Numbered from the stretch's first letter, positions 45,175 through 54,788 are shown. The stretch: 55,077 nucleotides of DNA from Vibrio ichthyoenteri ATCC 700023 (GCF_000222605.1 NZ_AFWF01000284.1:1-55077); one strand, 5' to 3'. The notes: generated by a model from the sequence alone, not told the origin. Translations and numbers: made by a program.

Positions 45175-45498
45175 ATGTCATTTGAAAAAGTATGCCAAAT
45201 CAACGATATCGTTCCGGGAACGGGAGTCTGTGCGTTACTCAATGGTGAGCAAGTTGCGGTATTTCGCCCATCGCAAGAACAGCAGGTCTTCGCCATTAGC
45301 AATACCGACCCGTTTTACCAATCCAACGTGTTGTCACGCGGGTTGATTTGTGAGCATAAAGGTGAGCTTTGGGTGGCGAGTCCACTGAAAAAGCAGCGCT
45401 TTAATTTGGCGACGGGAACCTGCTTGGAAGACGCTAGCTTTAGCGTTAAATCTTACCCTACACGAGTGAAAAACGGTGTAGTAGAGATTGCTGGTTAA
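45175..45498 (+). CDS. nirD: Nitrite reductase small subunit
   Basis: 107 residues with a Rieske-like beta fold (GTGVCALLNGEQVAVFRPSQEQQVFAI). The usual C-x-H / C-x2-H cluster ligands are absent, as is normal for NirD; it retains LICEHKGELWVASPLKKQRFNLATG. It partners NirB. 13 bp downstream of nirB, so co-transcribed. Confidence 0.94.
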   Translation: MSFEKVCQINDIVPGTGVCALLNGEQVAVFRPSQEQQVFAISNTDPFYQSNVLSRGLICEHKGELWVASPLKKQRFNLATGTCLEDASFSVKSYPTRVKNGVVEIAG

Positions 45499-45518
45499 CC
45501 AAAGAGATTGAATAGCTC

Positions 45519-45560
45519 AAAGGCTTCCTGCCACTTTTTAATGCGGGGTAGGGAGCCTTT
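45519..45560 (+). other. Intercistronic hairpin between nirD and nirC
   Basis: The arms AAAGGCTTCCTGCC and GGTAGGGAGCCTTT pair over 14 bp with two G-T wobbles around a 14-nt loop. No T-run follows, so it is more likely an mRNA-processing or attenuating element than a full terminator. Confidence 0.6.
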
Positions 45561-45603
45561 CACTATTGGATTTTGACTTTTAATTTTAACTTTTTGGAGA
45601 GAC

Positions 45604-46455
45604 ATGATGTCTTATTTAAAACCAGCAGAATTTGTCCAGACAATGATTGATACTGGCGAAGCGAAAGTACGCACCTCGACGCGCGACCTTATTCTACGCG
45701 GCATGATGGCGGGCATTATTCTGTCTTTAGCGGTGGTTGTGGCTATAACTACGATCACACAAACCGGAATCGGTATTGTCGGTGCGCTCGTCTTCCCGGT
45801 TGGTTTTTGTATTTTGAGCCTAATGGGTTACGACCTTGTCACTGGTGTGTTTGGTTTGGCGCCACTGGCAAAATTTGAAAATCGCCCGGGCATTACTTGG
45901 AATCGTGTATTTCGTTGTTGGGGTTTAGTGGGCTTAGGCAACTTGATCGGTTCACTGCTGGTGGCAGCTTTGATTGCTCTATCATTGACGATGAATTTCA
46001 GTGTTGAGCCCAATGCGGTCGGCCAAAAGTTCATTGCGATTGCGACTGCCCGTACCGTTGGCTTTGAAAACTTAGGTGTCGATGGTTGGATAACCTGCTT
46101 CGTACGCGGCATTCTATGTAACTTAATGGTGTGTTTAGGCGTGATCGGCAATATGACCGCGCGCAGTGTTGCCGGTAAAATTGCGGCAATGTGGCTGCCA
46201 ATCTTTATCTTCTTTGCACTTGTGTTCGAACATGCGGTGGTCAACATGTTTTTGTTCCCACTAGGTATGATGCTAGGTGCGGACTTTGGTATTGCGACAT
46301 GGTTAAATTACAACCTTATCCCAACCATCCTCGGTAATATTGTTGGTGGTTTGCTTATGACCTGTATCCCACTTTACTTAACGCATAAGAAAACAGCGCC
46401 AGCTCTGGATGCAGTGGTTGACGTCGAGGCTCAAGCGGCATTGGGCACCAAATAG
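45604..46455 (+). CDS. nirC: Formate/nitrite transporter family channel (NirC type)
   Basis: 283 residues with six membrane segments of the FNT fold. LVFPVGFCILSLMGYDLVTG matches the conserved helix-2/loop region of NirC/FocA proteins. It sits between nirD and the siroheme gene, so nitrite uptake/efflux is the natural role. GGAGA precedes ATG 45604; ATG 45607 is equally possible. Confidence 0.88.
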   Translation: MMSYLKPAEFVQTMIDTGEAKVRTSTRDLILRGMMAGIILSLAVVVAITTITQTGIGIVGALVFPVGFCILSLMGYDLVTGVFGLAPLAKFENRPGITWNRVFRCWGLVGLGNLIGSLLVAALIALSLTMNFSVEPNAVGQKFIAIATARTVGFENLGVDGWITCFVRGILCNLMVCLGVIGNMTARSVAGKIAAMWLPIFIFFALVFEHAVVNMFLFPLGMMLGADFGIATWLNYNLIPTILGNIVGGLLMTCIPLYLTHKKTAPALDAVVDVEAQAALGTK

Positions 46456-46641
46456 TATCAATCGAAGTGGTAGGGTGATGCCTTACCACTTCTCACTAAT
46501 ATGGTGGTACACGATCTCATTTAGCGGCAGTGTGACCAACGTAATAAACCACAGACAATGTTTGGCTATAAAAAGCGTTACTCAAACCTTTTTTATTGAG
46601 TGCCCCTTGTTATATCCAAATTTGAATTGATAGGCATCGTT

Positions 46642-47430
46642 ATGCAAAAGACATCTTCAACGCCAGTAAGCAATGCGGCACTGACTCCACGCGCGTTACA
46701 TCGTGGCTTTGTTTCTTTAGTTGGAGCGGGTCCAGGTGATCCGGATTTATTGACGGTAAAAGGCTTTCGCGTGATTCAGCAAGCCGATGTTGTTGTTTAC
46801 GACCGTTTGGTGTCGGCTGATATTTTGGCGCTTGCTAATGACAAGGCGGAGATGATTTATGTGGGCAAGAAACTGGATTATCACTGTGTACCTCAAGATC
46901 AAATTAACCAAATATTGGTCGATAAAGCCTTAGAAGGTAAACGCGTGGTACGCCTTAAAGGTGGGGACTCTTTCATCTTTGGCCGTGGTGGAGAAGAGCT
47001 AGAAACGTTAGTTGAGCAAAACGTTCGTTTTGAGGTTGTTCCGGGCATTACCGCGGCGGCGGGTGCAACGGCTTACGCTGGTATTCCGCTGACTCACCGA
47101 GACCACGCACAAGCGGTGCAGTTTATTACAGGGCATGTGCAAAAAGATGGCCAAGAAATTGATTGGAGTGCGGCAGCACAATCCAATTCAACCTTAGTGT
47201 TTTATATGGGCCTAAAACAGAGTGGCTACATCGCGGATAAACTTATTACTCACGGACTTGATGCGGAAATGCCTTGTGCCATCATCGAAAATGGCACCCG
47301 TCGTGAGCAACGGGTTTATCGTTGCCCATTAGATCAGTTGGCTCAAGTTGCAAAACAAGCCCAAAGTCCCGCTTTGATTGTGGTCGGCAGTGTCACCACA
47401 TTACATGAAAAATTGAATTGGTTTGAGTGA
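46642..47430 (+). CDS. cobA: Uroporphyrinogen-III C-methyltransferase
   Basis: 262 residues of the SUMT family: [70 protein letters not shown]. It makes precorrin-2, the first step to siroheme, the cofactor NirB needs. The CysG dehydrogenase/chelatase part is absent here and must be elsewhere. The frame reaches back to 46600; ATG 46642 is chosen. Confidence 0.93.
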   Translation: MQKTSSTPVSNAALTPRALHRGFVSLVGAGPGDPDLLTVKGFRVIQQADVVVYDRLVSADILALANDKAEMIYVGKKLDYHCVPQDQINQILVDKALEGKRVVRLKGGDSFIFGRGGEELETLVEQNVRFEVVPGITAAAGATAYAGIPLTHRDHAQAVQFITGHVQKDGQEIDWSAAAQSNSTLVFYMGLKQSGYIADKLITHGLDAEMPCAIIENGTRREQRVYRCPLDQLAQVAKQAQSPALIVVGSVTTLHEKLNWFE

Positions 47431-47657
47431 CAAGCTGAGCAAAGTTGACTCATCGCTATGACTGGGATCACGAGATAGAGCAAATAGACTGGCTGAAACT
47501 AGAGATTGTTTTGTATGTTTTATAGACAGTTGGTAATGCTCTCTAATGCATAACAGTCATTAAGCGGATGTCTTGGTTGCTTAACGAACGAATAGACGCA
47601 GTGGTTGTGCTGCGCTTATCCCTATGCATGGACGAGAACATGGATTGAGGGATATCG

Positions 47658-48779
47658 ATGAATAATCACTATTTTCAAACCACCAAGCCTCTTAATGAGC
47701 AACTACAACAGCTTATGTTGAGAATGCACACCCGCGTTCCGGCCCTCGCTCGTGTTTCATATGCGAAGTATTGCCCAGAGAGCGACACATTAGCCACTTA
47801 CGCAGACAGTGAGTTTGATCTCTGGAGCGAACTTCACCATGAGCAGCGTCTCAGTAAACTCAATCATTTAAAACAGACTGCCCACAGCGCGATCCCACGT
47901 ATTATCGATGATCTCAAGCAGATCACTCATTGTGAACGGGTGAACCTTCTGCTTAAAAAAGGCTACCGTTCTTCTGCCGCGATCCCGTGTTACCACCAGC
48001 GTAAATTGAGCGGTTTCATTTTTCTCAATGCCTATGAGCCGATGGCATTTGATAAAAAATCGTTAGTGCATTTAACGCCTTATCTCGAGCTCGTGCAGTT
48101 TACGGTTGAATCGCAATGCCAAGTTGTGGAAGCGATTGTTAAATTGGCGGAGCGTGTGAAAACGGGGGCGCAGTTGTATGGTCGCGATCAGTATTATCAT
48201 GGTCGTCGGATGCGACTGTATACACGTCTCATCGCAGAACAATTAGCAGAACAACACCAACTCGATGATGAACAAGTGGATGCGATTTCATTGTTTGCGC
48301 AATTTCATGACATAGGTAAAACGCAAGTTGCTGATGCAGCGCTGCGTAATCGCGACCCTTTCTCCTCTTATGACGCCCTGACAGCGCAAACTCATATGGA
48401 TCAAGGCGTTAAAATCATGGAGGAAATTGTCTCATCGGTCGGCGAGCCGAATCATCCAAGTATTCAATTACTTAATCAAATCATGCGTTTTCAGTCGGAG
48501 CGCTTGGATGGCAGTGGCTACCCTTATGGTTTTCAAGGTGATGAAATCCCACTTTCCGCACGGATGGTCGCGGTTGCGACATGTTTTGATGCCATGACCA
48601 CCGATCAAAATGACCGCCAAGCCTTACCGGTACCTTCTGCTTTATTAGAGTTAGAAAAGCAGGTGCAGAAAGGCAAATTAGATACTGAATGCGTTAATGC
48701 ACTGCGTCATCGACAAGAGTACCTTAAACAAGTGATCCGAAAATTCCCAGAGCCACTACGCTGGGGGGATATGTTTTAG
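47658..48779 (+). CDS. HD-GYP domain protein with altered metal site
   Basis: 373 residues. The N-terminal half (1-160) may be GAF-like. The HD-GYP domain (about 165-370) keeps HD (217-218), K221, H246 and DGSGYP. However, the canonical HH before ER-x-DGSGYP is Q279/S280, and the aspartate of the VAD-x-FDA motif is T308. Canonical members hydrolyse cyclic di-GMP with a di- or tri-iron site; three substitutions at expected ligand positions suggest a weak or non-catalytic protein. ATG 47658 has GAGGGA upstream. It stands alone. Confidence 0.82.
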   Translation: MNNHYFQTTKPLNEQLQQLMLRMHTRVPALARVSYAKYCPESDTLATYADSEFDLWSELHHEQRLSKLNHLKQTAHSAIPRIIDDLKQITHCERVNLLLKKGYRSSAAIPCYHQRKLSGFIFLNAYEPMAFDKKSLVHLTPYLELVQFTVESQCQVVEAIVKLAERVKTGAQLYGRDQYYHGRRMRLYTRLIAEQLAEQHQLDDEQVDAISLFAQFHDIGKTQVADAALRNRDPFSSYDALTAQTHMDQGVKIMEEIVSSVGEPNHPSIQLLNQIMRFQSERLDGSGYPYGFQGDEIPLSARMVAVATCFDAMTTDQNDRQALPVPSALLELEKQVQKGKLDTECVNALRHRQEYLKQVIRKFPEPLRWGDMF

Positions 48780-48860
48780 TTTCTCACTTAACCTTTAGTT
48801 TTTTAGACTTTACTTCTTAGCCAGTACATTTTGCATCTTTTATACCAGTGATGCTTATTG

Positions 48861-48898
48861 GCGCGACGCTGAATCGGAATCTATTTACAGCGTCGCGC
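48861..48898. other. 11-bp inverted repeat spanning the 3' end of the GNAT frame
   Basis: GCGCGACGCTG and CAGCGTCGCGC are separated by 16 bp; the right arm lies inside the last codons of the minus-strand frame. No T-run follows on either strand, so termination is uncertain. Confidence 0.6.
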
Positions 48899-49463
48899 AG
48901 ACCAACTGAGTGACTCTATGTTGCTCGATCTCAAGGTCACCTTTCACGACAAACAACACTTTATTGATATGAGCACTCAGTGAGCGGCGGTTACGTTTAT
49001 CTATGTAAGTGTAAATATAACGATATTGGCCCGCCGATTGGGTGCGAGCATACACAAATAAACTTGCAAAAACACCTCGGCCCCGCTCGCTTTGGCGAAT
49101 ACAAACGGGCCCCCAAAATAGACTATTGTCTTGATTGAGCGCTTCACCGGCGACCACAATATGCTCAAGTTGCTGCGCAGCTTGTGAGACGCTCAAAGAA
49201 AACTGCTAGTACTGCCAAGAGGCGCAAACGGCCATCGCAATAATCTGTTGATGTGATTCTGCCACATAGACGGCTTTTTCATGTTTAATTGCATCGAGCA
49301 GTTGGTGTTGATCAAGTATCGTGTTGAGAAAGCCATCGCGTAGTTGTTGTGGGTTTAGCGTGCTAATGTGAGAGTCTTTTTGTAGCTGAATAAGCAAAGG
49401 CACATCTTCAGGGGTCGCACAGCGAAATATCATAGGCACTCTCGATAGTTTTGAATCAACCAT
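48885..49463 (-). pseudogene. GNAT acetyltransferase interrupted by an in-frame amber codon
   Basis: One continuous 192-codon frame is split by a single TAG at 49206-49208. The N-terminal part (MIFRCATPEDVPLLIQLQKDS, VAESHQQIIAMAVCASWQY) begins like a GNAT domain. The part after the stop (FWGPVCIRQSERGRGVFASLFVYA) holds the acetyl-CoA loop in the form RGRGV. The residues either side of the stop read WQY-stop-QFSLSVSQ, so nothing else is shifted or lost. A CAG-to-TAG or TGG-to-TAG change explains it; readthrough or sequencing error are alternatives. ATG 49430 is another possible start. Confidence 0.8.
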
Positions 49464-49629
49464 TAATATACATATAGTACACCATGTTGTATATTTGTTA
49501 AGCAGATCACGGTATTTTTTTGAGTCGCTATTTCTTAACTCAGTATGGTAAGGATGTATTAAATGCGGTGCGCTTACTCATCCGTGCGTTAGCTGTTACT
49601 ATTGCAGCATATAAAGCTAAGAGGCGAAT

Positions 49630-50115
49630 ATGATGGAAAAAGTGGCGATCTTTGTTGATGTGCAGAACATTTACTACACCACCAGACAGCACTATCACAG
49701 CAATTTTGATTACAACCAGTTTTGGGCAAAAGCTACTCAAAATCGTCAAGTCGTATTGGCTAATGCGTATGCGATCGCATCTCAAGATCCAAAACAGCGC
49801 CAGTTTCATCACATTCTGCGTGGCATTGGTTTTAGTGTGCAATTAAAGCCTTTTATTCAGCGCAGTGATGGCAGTGCGAAAGGGGACTGGGATGTGGGTA
49901 TTACATTGGATGTTTACGAAGCTGCCGCCGATGTTGACCGAGTGATTTTACTCTCGGGAGATGGCGATTTTGAAATGTTAGTGAAGCGAGTACAACAACG
50001 TTTTTCCGTACAGGTTGAAGTGTATTCTGTACGTGCATTGACAGCACAGTGCCTGATTGACGCTTGCGATGTTTATACGCCAATAAGCAGTGAACTTTTG
50101 TTAGAGCGACGCTGA
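49630..50115 (+). CDS. NYN-domain (LabA/DUF88-like) protein
   Basis: 161 residues of the PIN-like NYN fold. The acidic active-site residues are in VAIFVDVQNIYY, KGDWDVGITLDVY and ILLSGDGDFEML. Such proteins are predicted RNases or RNA-binding regulators; no substrate is known here. GAGG precedes ATG 49630; ATG 49633 is equally possible. Monocistronic. Confidence 0.87.
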   Translation: MMEKVAIFVDVQNIYYTTRQHYHSNFDYNQFWAKATQNRQVVLANAYAIASQDPKQRQFHHILRGIGFSVQLKPFIQRSDGSAKGDWDVGITLDVYEAAADVDRVILLSGDGDFEMLVKRVQQRFSVQVEVYSVRALTAQCLIDACDVYTPISSELLLERR

Positions 50116-50153
50116 GTGACAAGCTTGTGCCACCCAGCCATCAGCAGTTGAAA

Positions 50154-50402
50154 TTAAGCGTTTGCTGCTGAGTTGGTTTCAACTTCAGCGTTTTCAACTG
50201 TTGCGTCAGCGTTGTCGGCAGTTTCGGCTGCCGCATTTTCTGTCACTGAATCTTCTACCACTTCATTTGCAGCCAGTTCCGCTTCCATCTTGGCGCGGTC
50301 AGCTTTAGAAATGTAACGCGGCTTATTGCTGCTGTGCAATTTTGCGTTCTGCTTCTTCATTCTATTTTTATAAATTTGGTTAATCTTTTTTTTGCGGTTC
50401 AT
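50154..50402 (-). CDS. Small basic/acidic protein, DUF2986-like
   Basis: 82 residues. The first 40 are strongly basic (MNRKKKINQIYKNRMKKQNAK...), with the KPRYISKADRAKMEAE segment I associate with the Vibrio/Shewanella DUF2986 family. The tail is acidic, Ala/Glu/Asn-rich and probably disordered. AAAAGG precedes ATG 50402. Function unknown. Confidence 0.75.
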   Translation of the reverse strand: MNRKKKINQIYKNRMKKQNAKLHSSNKPRYISKADRAKMEAELAANEVVEDSVTENAAAETADNADATVENAEVETNSAANA

Positions 50403-50832
50403 TGAGATGACCTTTTAACCGAGCAGTTTGCTGGGTTTTTCATTAAGTTCGGTTTGTCACGGGGCGCGCATCATAGCAAGAAGTTCACGGTTTTGCATCG
50501 GGATTTGCATTCTTCGTTCACGATGAGCGCGAGCTTAATACTATTTTGTTCTGGTGATATAACTGTCAATTATAAGATAGACAGAAGAAAATATGGAAAT
50601 TTTGTTTCGCGAATCAAATTAACGGTAAAGAAATCATCGAGTTTGTGTCAAATGCAAAGATAAGGCGGTGTAAGTTGTGACTGGTCTTCACATCATATGC
50701 AACTTGTTATTTCAAAAAATCTGACGATCTCGTGCAATTTATTTTAATTCTAATAGGTCATCTATTACGTACATTTTAGTGAATCGAGCAGCGGAGCAAG
50801 AGCTCGAATTTTGGTAAGTAAAGGAGTCTATT
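50403..50832. other. 430-bp spacer upstream of the DUF3316-like gene
   Basis: No RNA gene, repeat or gene remnant recognised. It ends with AAAGGAG before ATG 50833. Confidence 0.5.
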
Positions 50833-51189
50833 ATGATTAAAACAATAAGTTTAGCGAGCGTACTACTATTCAGTTCAGTTGCAATGGCCGGATTAAGTGG
50901 GCCTTACGCAACGGTATCATCCAATAGCACCATGACAGGCGGTTCTTACGCTTCTAAAGATGCGGCACTGCAAGTGGGACGAAACATGATTATGGATGTT
51001 AACGGTATGTCTTCGATTGAGTTGAGCCGTAATGTCCGTTGGGATACCAATGACCAAGTTGATATCACTTCATTTGAATTGCTTAATTCACAGGTCGCTC
51101 TTCAAGAAATTGTCACCAGTGAAGGGGCTATCGCTTATCAGCCAGTGATCAGCGTAAGCTACGAATATCGCGCTCGCGACCGCGATTAA
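50833..51189 (+). CDS. Periplasmic DUF3316-like protein
   Basis: 118 residues. A clear signal peptide (MIKTISLASVLLFSSVAMA) is followed by a short domain with SYASKDAALQVGRNMI and PVISVSYEYRARDRD, the features I associate with the Vibrio-specific DUF3316 family. Function unknown. AAAGGAG lies 7 nt before the start. Confidence 0.8.
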   Translation: MIKTISLASVLLFSSVAMAGLSGPYATVSSNSTMTGGSYASKDAALQVGRNMIMDVNGMSSIELSRNVRWDTNDQVDITSFELLNSQVALQEIVTSEGAIAYQPVISVSYEYRARDRD

Positions 51190-51296
51190 TCGTCTATCCT
51201 ATTGGTCACTGTTTTGGTTTCGTTTTCGCTAGCACGACACGAATCAAAGTAACGCAGCACTATTGACCAATTTAAGTAGCGAGAGCTTGCAGAGAT

Positions 51297-51329
51297 AAAA
51301 AAGCCCTAAACTTGGTTTAGGGCTTTTTT
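51297..51329. terminator. Bidirectional terminator between convergent genes
   Basis: A 14-bp perfect stem AAAAAAGCCCTAAA / TTTAGGGCTTTTTT with a 5-nt loop serves both the DUF3316-like and the transporter genes. Confidence 0.92.
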
Positions 51330-51355
51330 GAACATGAATTAAATTAAGCGTCAGC

Positions 51356-52816
51356 TTAAATTAATGATGCGTCTTCACGATTTGCGCTTTCTAGCATCTT
51401 ACGGATCACATACGAACAGACAAATGCAATGATGACCATCACCACCGCCAGAATTGTTAGCAGTTGGAAATACTCGCCGTAAACGCTCTGAACCACTTGT
51501 TGTGTAATCTGTTGGCCTTTTTCGAGCGCAATAGAAGTCGAGAACACCGCACCGATAATACCACTCAGCGCCATAGCGATATAGAACAACGAAACAGAGA
51601 AGTTCTCAATGTGCTTAGGTGCGACAGATAGAATAAATGCCACTACCAAACTACCTACGATGACTTCAGCAAACGCTTGGAAGAAGTGAATCAGTAGGAA
51701 GGTTTCTGGACGAATGATCGCATCTTCACCCACATTCATCACAGCTAGCGTTAAAATACCAAACGCAATGGCCGTCAAAATGAATGAAAAGCCAATTTTT
51801 GTCGCGGTGGAGAACGTAATCCCACGCTTTTCAAGCTTGGTGAATGTGTAAGAAATGACAGGACCTGCCAAAATACACCAAAGAGGATTCATTGCCATTG
51901 ATGCTTCTGGCGCAATCGGAATAAAGCCAAATAGGTCACCACGCATCGTGTTGATTGTTACCATGGTCATTGAGGTCATCATTTGGCCGTAGTAAACAAA
52001 GAAACAGGTTGTCAGGACGGTCATGATTAAGATTGTACCCATCTTCAATGCATCAGACTTGCCTGATTTAAACATCAACGAGATGAAGTACAAGATCGCA
52101 GCACCACCGATGGCGTAAACGATATTTTGACCAATATCCATGTTGGAGAACATGAAGAACACAAGAGCAACCATGGCAGCAGATAAAACAAAGAAAGCGA
52201 TCCAGTTTTGCATGCTGACTGGCTTTTGATCGATGTCGGCGCCAACGTTAACCAAGGGTTTGCGGAACACAATCAGCGTGATGAGTGCAAACGTTGCCAT
52301 CACGGCAGATAAGGTAAAGCTACCGTGGAAACCAATGACCAGAACAAACATCGGGAATAGGTATTGGCCAAGCAGAGCGCCGACGTTGTTGACAGAATAG
52401 TTGACAGGGTAACCATTCTCAAAGTCTTCTTGCGATGCAAAGGTGCGCTTATACAAGCTAGGGTATGACGGTGACATCAAGCCGCGAGCATAACTGGCTA
52501 GGGCAATACCGACCAAGCTTATCGGCACGTTTGTGGTCGATGCACCGAAAATCAGCAGCAAGTAACCAACAGAAAACGTCGCGTATGAAATCGTCAAAGA
52601 ACGGTATGAACCAAGGAATTTGTCGGCGATAAAACCGCCAGCAATAGCAAACAGTGGGCCGATTGAAGAGAAAGCACCTACCACCATCATGGTATCCGCT
52701 TCGCTATAACCTAAATCCTCTAGGAAGAAGCGCGTCAAAATAACCATGACACCGTAGAAAGACAAGCCAAACATCATTTGGCAGAACATCATCGACTTAT
52801 TGAGCCTATTCCACAT
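51356..52816 (-). CDS. POT/PTR2-type MFS transporter, atypical
   Basis: 486 residues with about 12-14 helices. POT-family features are GGFIADKFLGSYRSL after helix 2, YPVNYSVNNVGALLGQYLFPM (the family's F-Y-x2-N-x-G region) and a helix-10-like segment FFQAFAEVIVGSLVVAFILSVAPK with its Glu. The helix-1 proton-coupling motif ExxER-F-x-Y-Y is replaced by QMMFGLSFYG. Peptide uptake is therefore uncertain. The frame extends to 52891; ATG 52816 (MWNRLNKS) begins the conserved region. Confidence 0.8.
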   Translation of the reverse strand: MWNRLNKSMMFCQMMFGLSFYGVMVILTRFFLEDLGYSEADTMMVVGAFSSIGPLFAIAGGFIADKFLGSYRSLTISYATFSVGYLLLIFGASTTNVPISLVGIALASYARGLMSPSYPSLYKRTFASQEDFENGYPVNYSVNNVGALLGQYLFPMFVLVIGFHGSFTLSAVMATFALITLIVFRKPLVNVGADIDQKPVSMQNWIAFFVLSAAMVALVFFMFSNMDIGQNIVYAIGGAAILYFISLMFKSGKSDALKMGTILIMTVLTTCFFVYYGQMMTSMTMVTINTMRGDLFGFIPIAPEASMAMNPLWCILAGPVISYTFTKLEKRGITFSTATKIGFSFILTAIAFGILTLAVMNVGEDAIIRPETFLLIHFFQAFAEVIVGSLVVAFILSVAPKHIENFSVSLFYIAMALSGIIGAVFSTSIALEKGQQITQQVVQSVYGEYFQLLTILAVVMVIIAFVCSYVIRKMLESANREDASLI

Positions 52817-53618
52817 AGTTTTCTCTTGTGTGTAGAAGTTGAGGCCGGAGATTATGCCAGAAATCACTATTGATGCACGGAAAAACCCCACTTTAATGCA
52901 GTGTTTTGTTCTGAAATGGTAAGAAAACGTTTGCGTTATGCTTGTGATGTTTAATTATAGAGCAGATTATTGCAGACAGTTGCATTGCATATCTGGCAAC
53001 CTTTTGGCTATTCACAGGGCGGAGCAAGGTGGATAGAAGAGTCTGCCACCTAATACACCACTTTTAGGTGTTGCCAATGCTTCAACCAAGATTTCGATTG
53101 CACTCTTTGATCAAAGATTTCCTTTGACCGTTTAGGGTTATACGTTAGCTCCAAGTTAAAGAGTGAATCAAATCCGAAAGCTGCAATACATTAAAAACTA
53201 TCACTATTTATCATTCTGATTACAACTGCTGTTTCTTTTTCAGGCCAATAGCTCATAGCGCCAAGTGGACTTTTGTATGGTATATCACCATTTTCAGAAT
53301 GCATATAAGCTTGATTTCGCACTTGCCAATTTATGCACGGCATTGCTTTTGTTAATATCTGCTCTTAATGTTCATATGCATCAAGACTCTTTATAATGTG
53401 TCAAAATATATAATATCAAGATAATTTAGTGGTGTTGGATTTGTTATACCGTATAAAGAGTCTCTGACCAAATTCCTAACAAAACCTACTGCGAGATAGA
53501 AATCTGTCAAGTTGTGCTAAGTGGTGTGAAACAGCATTTGCTTTCGAATGCTGTCAGCCTATATCTGCTCAACGATCTTTTTCAAATTACGTCCTTGTAT
53601 ATTAGGATTTTTTAAAGT
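52817..53618. other. 802-bp AT-rich accessory spacer
   Basis: No intact gene. It contains an inverted repeat CACCTAA / TTAGGTG near 53048-53070, a 14-bp perfect palindrome TCTTTGATCAAAGA at 53104-53117, a probable gene fragment (53191-53364) and a hairpin at 53531-53554 (ACAGCATT, 8-nt loop, AATGCTGT). This looks like the scarred edge of an acquired region. Confidence 0.55.
53191..53364 (-). pseudogene. Possible C-terminal gene fragment
   Basis: 57 open codons end at TAA 53191 and read with ordinary protein composition (…INWQVRNQAYMHSENGDIPY… then SYWPEKETAVVIRM). ATG 53343 could start a 50-residue peptide but has no good ribosome site. Upstream the frame stops at once. I do not recognise the family; a decayed cargo gene is the best guess. 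Confidence 0.35.
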
Positions 53619-54788
53619 TTACCTTGACATTAATTCATCCACTGTAAAGTCTGGGTTATCTTCAAAATCAAACTCACTAAGAGCACTGAAATCTACCGCA
53701 TAATGTTTTCCATCAATCTCCATCGGAAGAGGCTGAAAGCTTTGGGGATCACCTGTTGGACCATGCTCACTCCATACAACTTTAAGGGCTGATTTTTTTA
53801 AAGGGTTATACTCATAAACAATAGAGTTCAGGTCATATAAAGTTTCAGCGCCAACGGGCAATGAACCAAGGTGATTAATAAAATGTTGTTCTAAACTCAC
53901 AGGCTTTGATTCAGCAACAACTTGTTCAATAAATTTTTTCGTCAAACGTTTTACAGAAGTCTCAGCGTTTTCTTCTTTCTTAGTCACCATTAGTCGATCG
54001 TGCTTTCTTACTTTGTATTTTCCTACTCTTGAAGGCATATCAAAATAAGAATGTAGATCTAATGGTTTTTGAGTAATCGAGTTTAGTTCATCTAAGAATT
54101 GCATATAGAATCGAAGCAGGGTATGTCGCCCTGTTTTGCGTTCATTTGCTAATTCATCAGCAGTATCAGGCAAAGTATATTGATTGAAGTTATTTCTTAG
54201 TTTCCCAAAGGGACCAACAATGCCTAACCCTAAAACAACCACAAAATCAGGTCTTAAATTGATATCATCTAATTCACTATCAAGCTGTTTTACTTGTTTA
54301 GCAATTGCTGACAGGCTACGGTTCGCAGCATATGCGAAAATTGCGGTGACAGGAGTAACGGGATCTAAACCAACCTGTATCCCAGGATTTGGGCTATGTG
54401 AAAAATTTTCCTTTGAGGCTATTCTCTTCAAACTAACAATGTTTTGATATGCATCTTTCAGCTCTTCACTTCCCAAATGAGACTTCATACTTATTGCCCC
54501 AAAAACGCTTTCAATTGGGTACAATGAATGAGATGGTGATTTTAAAAATAATGGGCAATGATCTTTGTCATATATCACTATATCAAGCTCACCACTAACA
54601 TCATTATTGGAAGAAATTACTTCACCTCTCCCTGTGCCGTACTTGTTTGGTAAGTAATCACATAAAAAGTCTACGAATGCTTCCTCTCTATTGTCTCCTT
54701 TACCACCGTTATGCTTTATTTGTACACTTTTCTGAAATTTTGCCGTTAATTCAAGGCTAACTGACTCAAATATTTTTCTCAAATCCAT
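53619..54788 (-). CDS. DUF6602-like protein, possible defence nuclease
   Basis: 389 residues, AT-rich coding sequence. The N-terminal 120 residues match what I recall of DUF6602: GDNREEAFVDFLCDYLPNKYGTGRGEVIS, SGELDIVIYD, YPIESVFGAISMKSHL. The D-x-(V/I)-I-Y-D strand followed about 25 residues later by a strand ending M-K-S suggests a PD-(D/E)xK-like core, although the usual E-x-K reads S-M-K. The C-terminal half has no motif I know. It lies 67 bp downstream of an AbiTii-like gene on the same strand. Nuclease activity is inference. Confidence 0.6.
   Translation of the reverse strand: MDLRKIFESVSLELTAKFQKSVQIKHNGGKGDNREEAFVDFLCDYLPNKYGTGRGEVISSNNDVSGELDIVIYDKDHCPLFLKSPSHSLYPIESVFGAISMKSHLGSEELKDAYQNIVSLKRIASKENFSHSPNPGIQVGLDPVTPVTAIFAYAANRSLSAIAKQVKQLDSELDDINLRPDFVVVLGLGIVGPFGKLRNNFNQYTLPDTADELANERKTGRHTLLRFYMQFLDELNSITQKPLDLHSYFDMPSRVGKYKVRKHDRLMVTKKEENAETSVKRLTKKFIEQVVAESKPVSLEQHFINHLGSLPVGAETLYDLNSIVYEYNPLKKSALKVVWSEHGPTGDPQSFQPLPMEIDGKHYAVDFSALSEFDFEDNPDFTVDELMSR

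Noticed and set aside
53137-53150. GTTATACGTTAGCT resembling the end of an integron attC site
   Set aside because: No matching left core or palindromic partner within 130 bp, and the core deviates from GTTRRRY.
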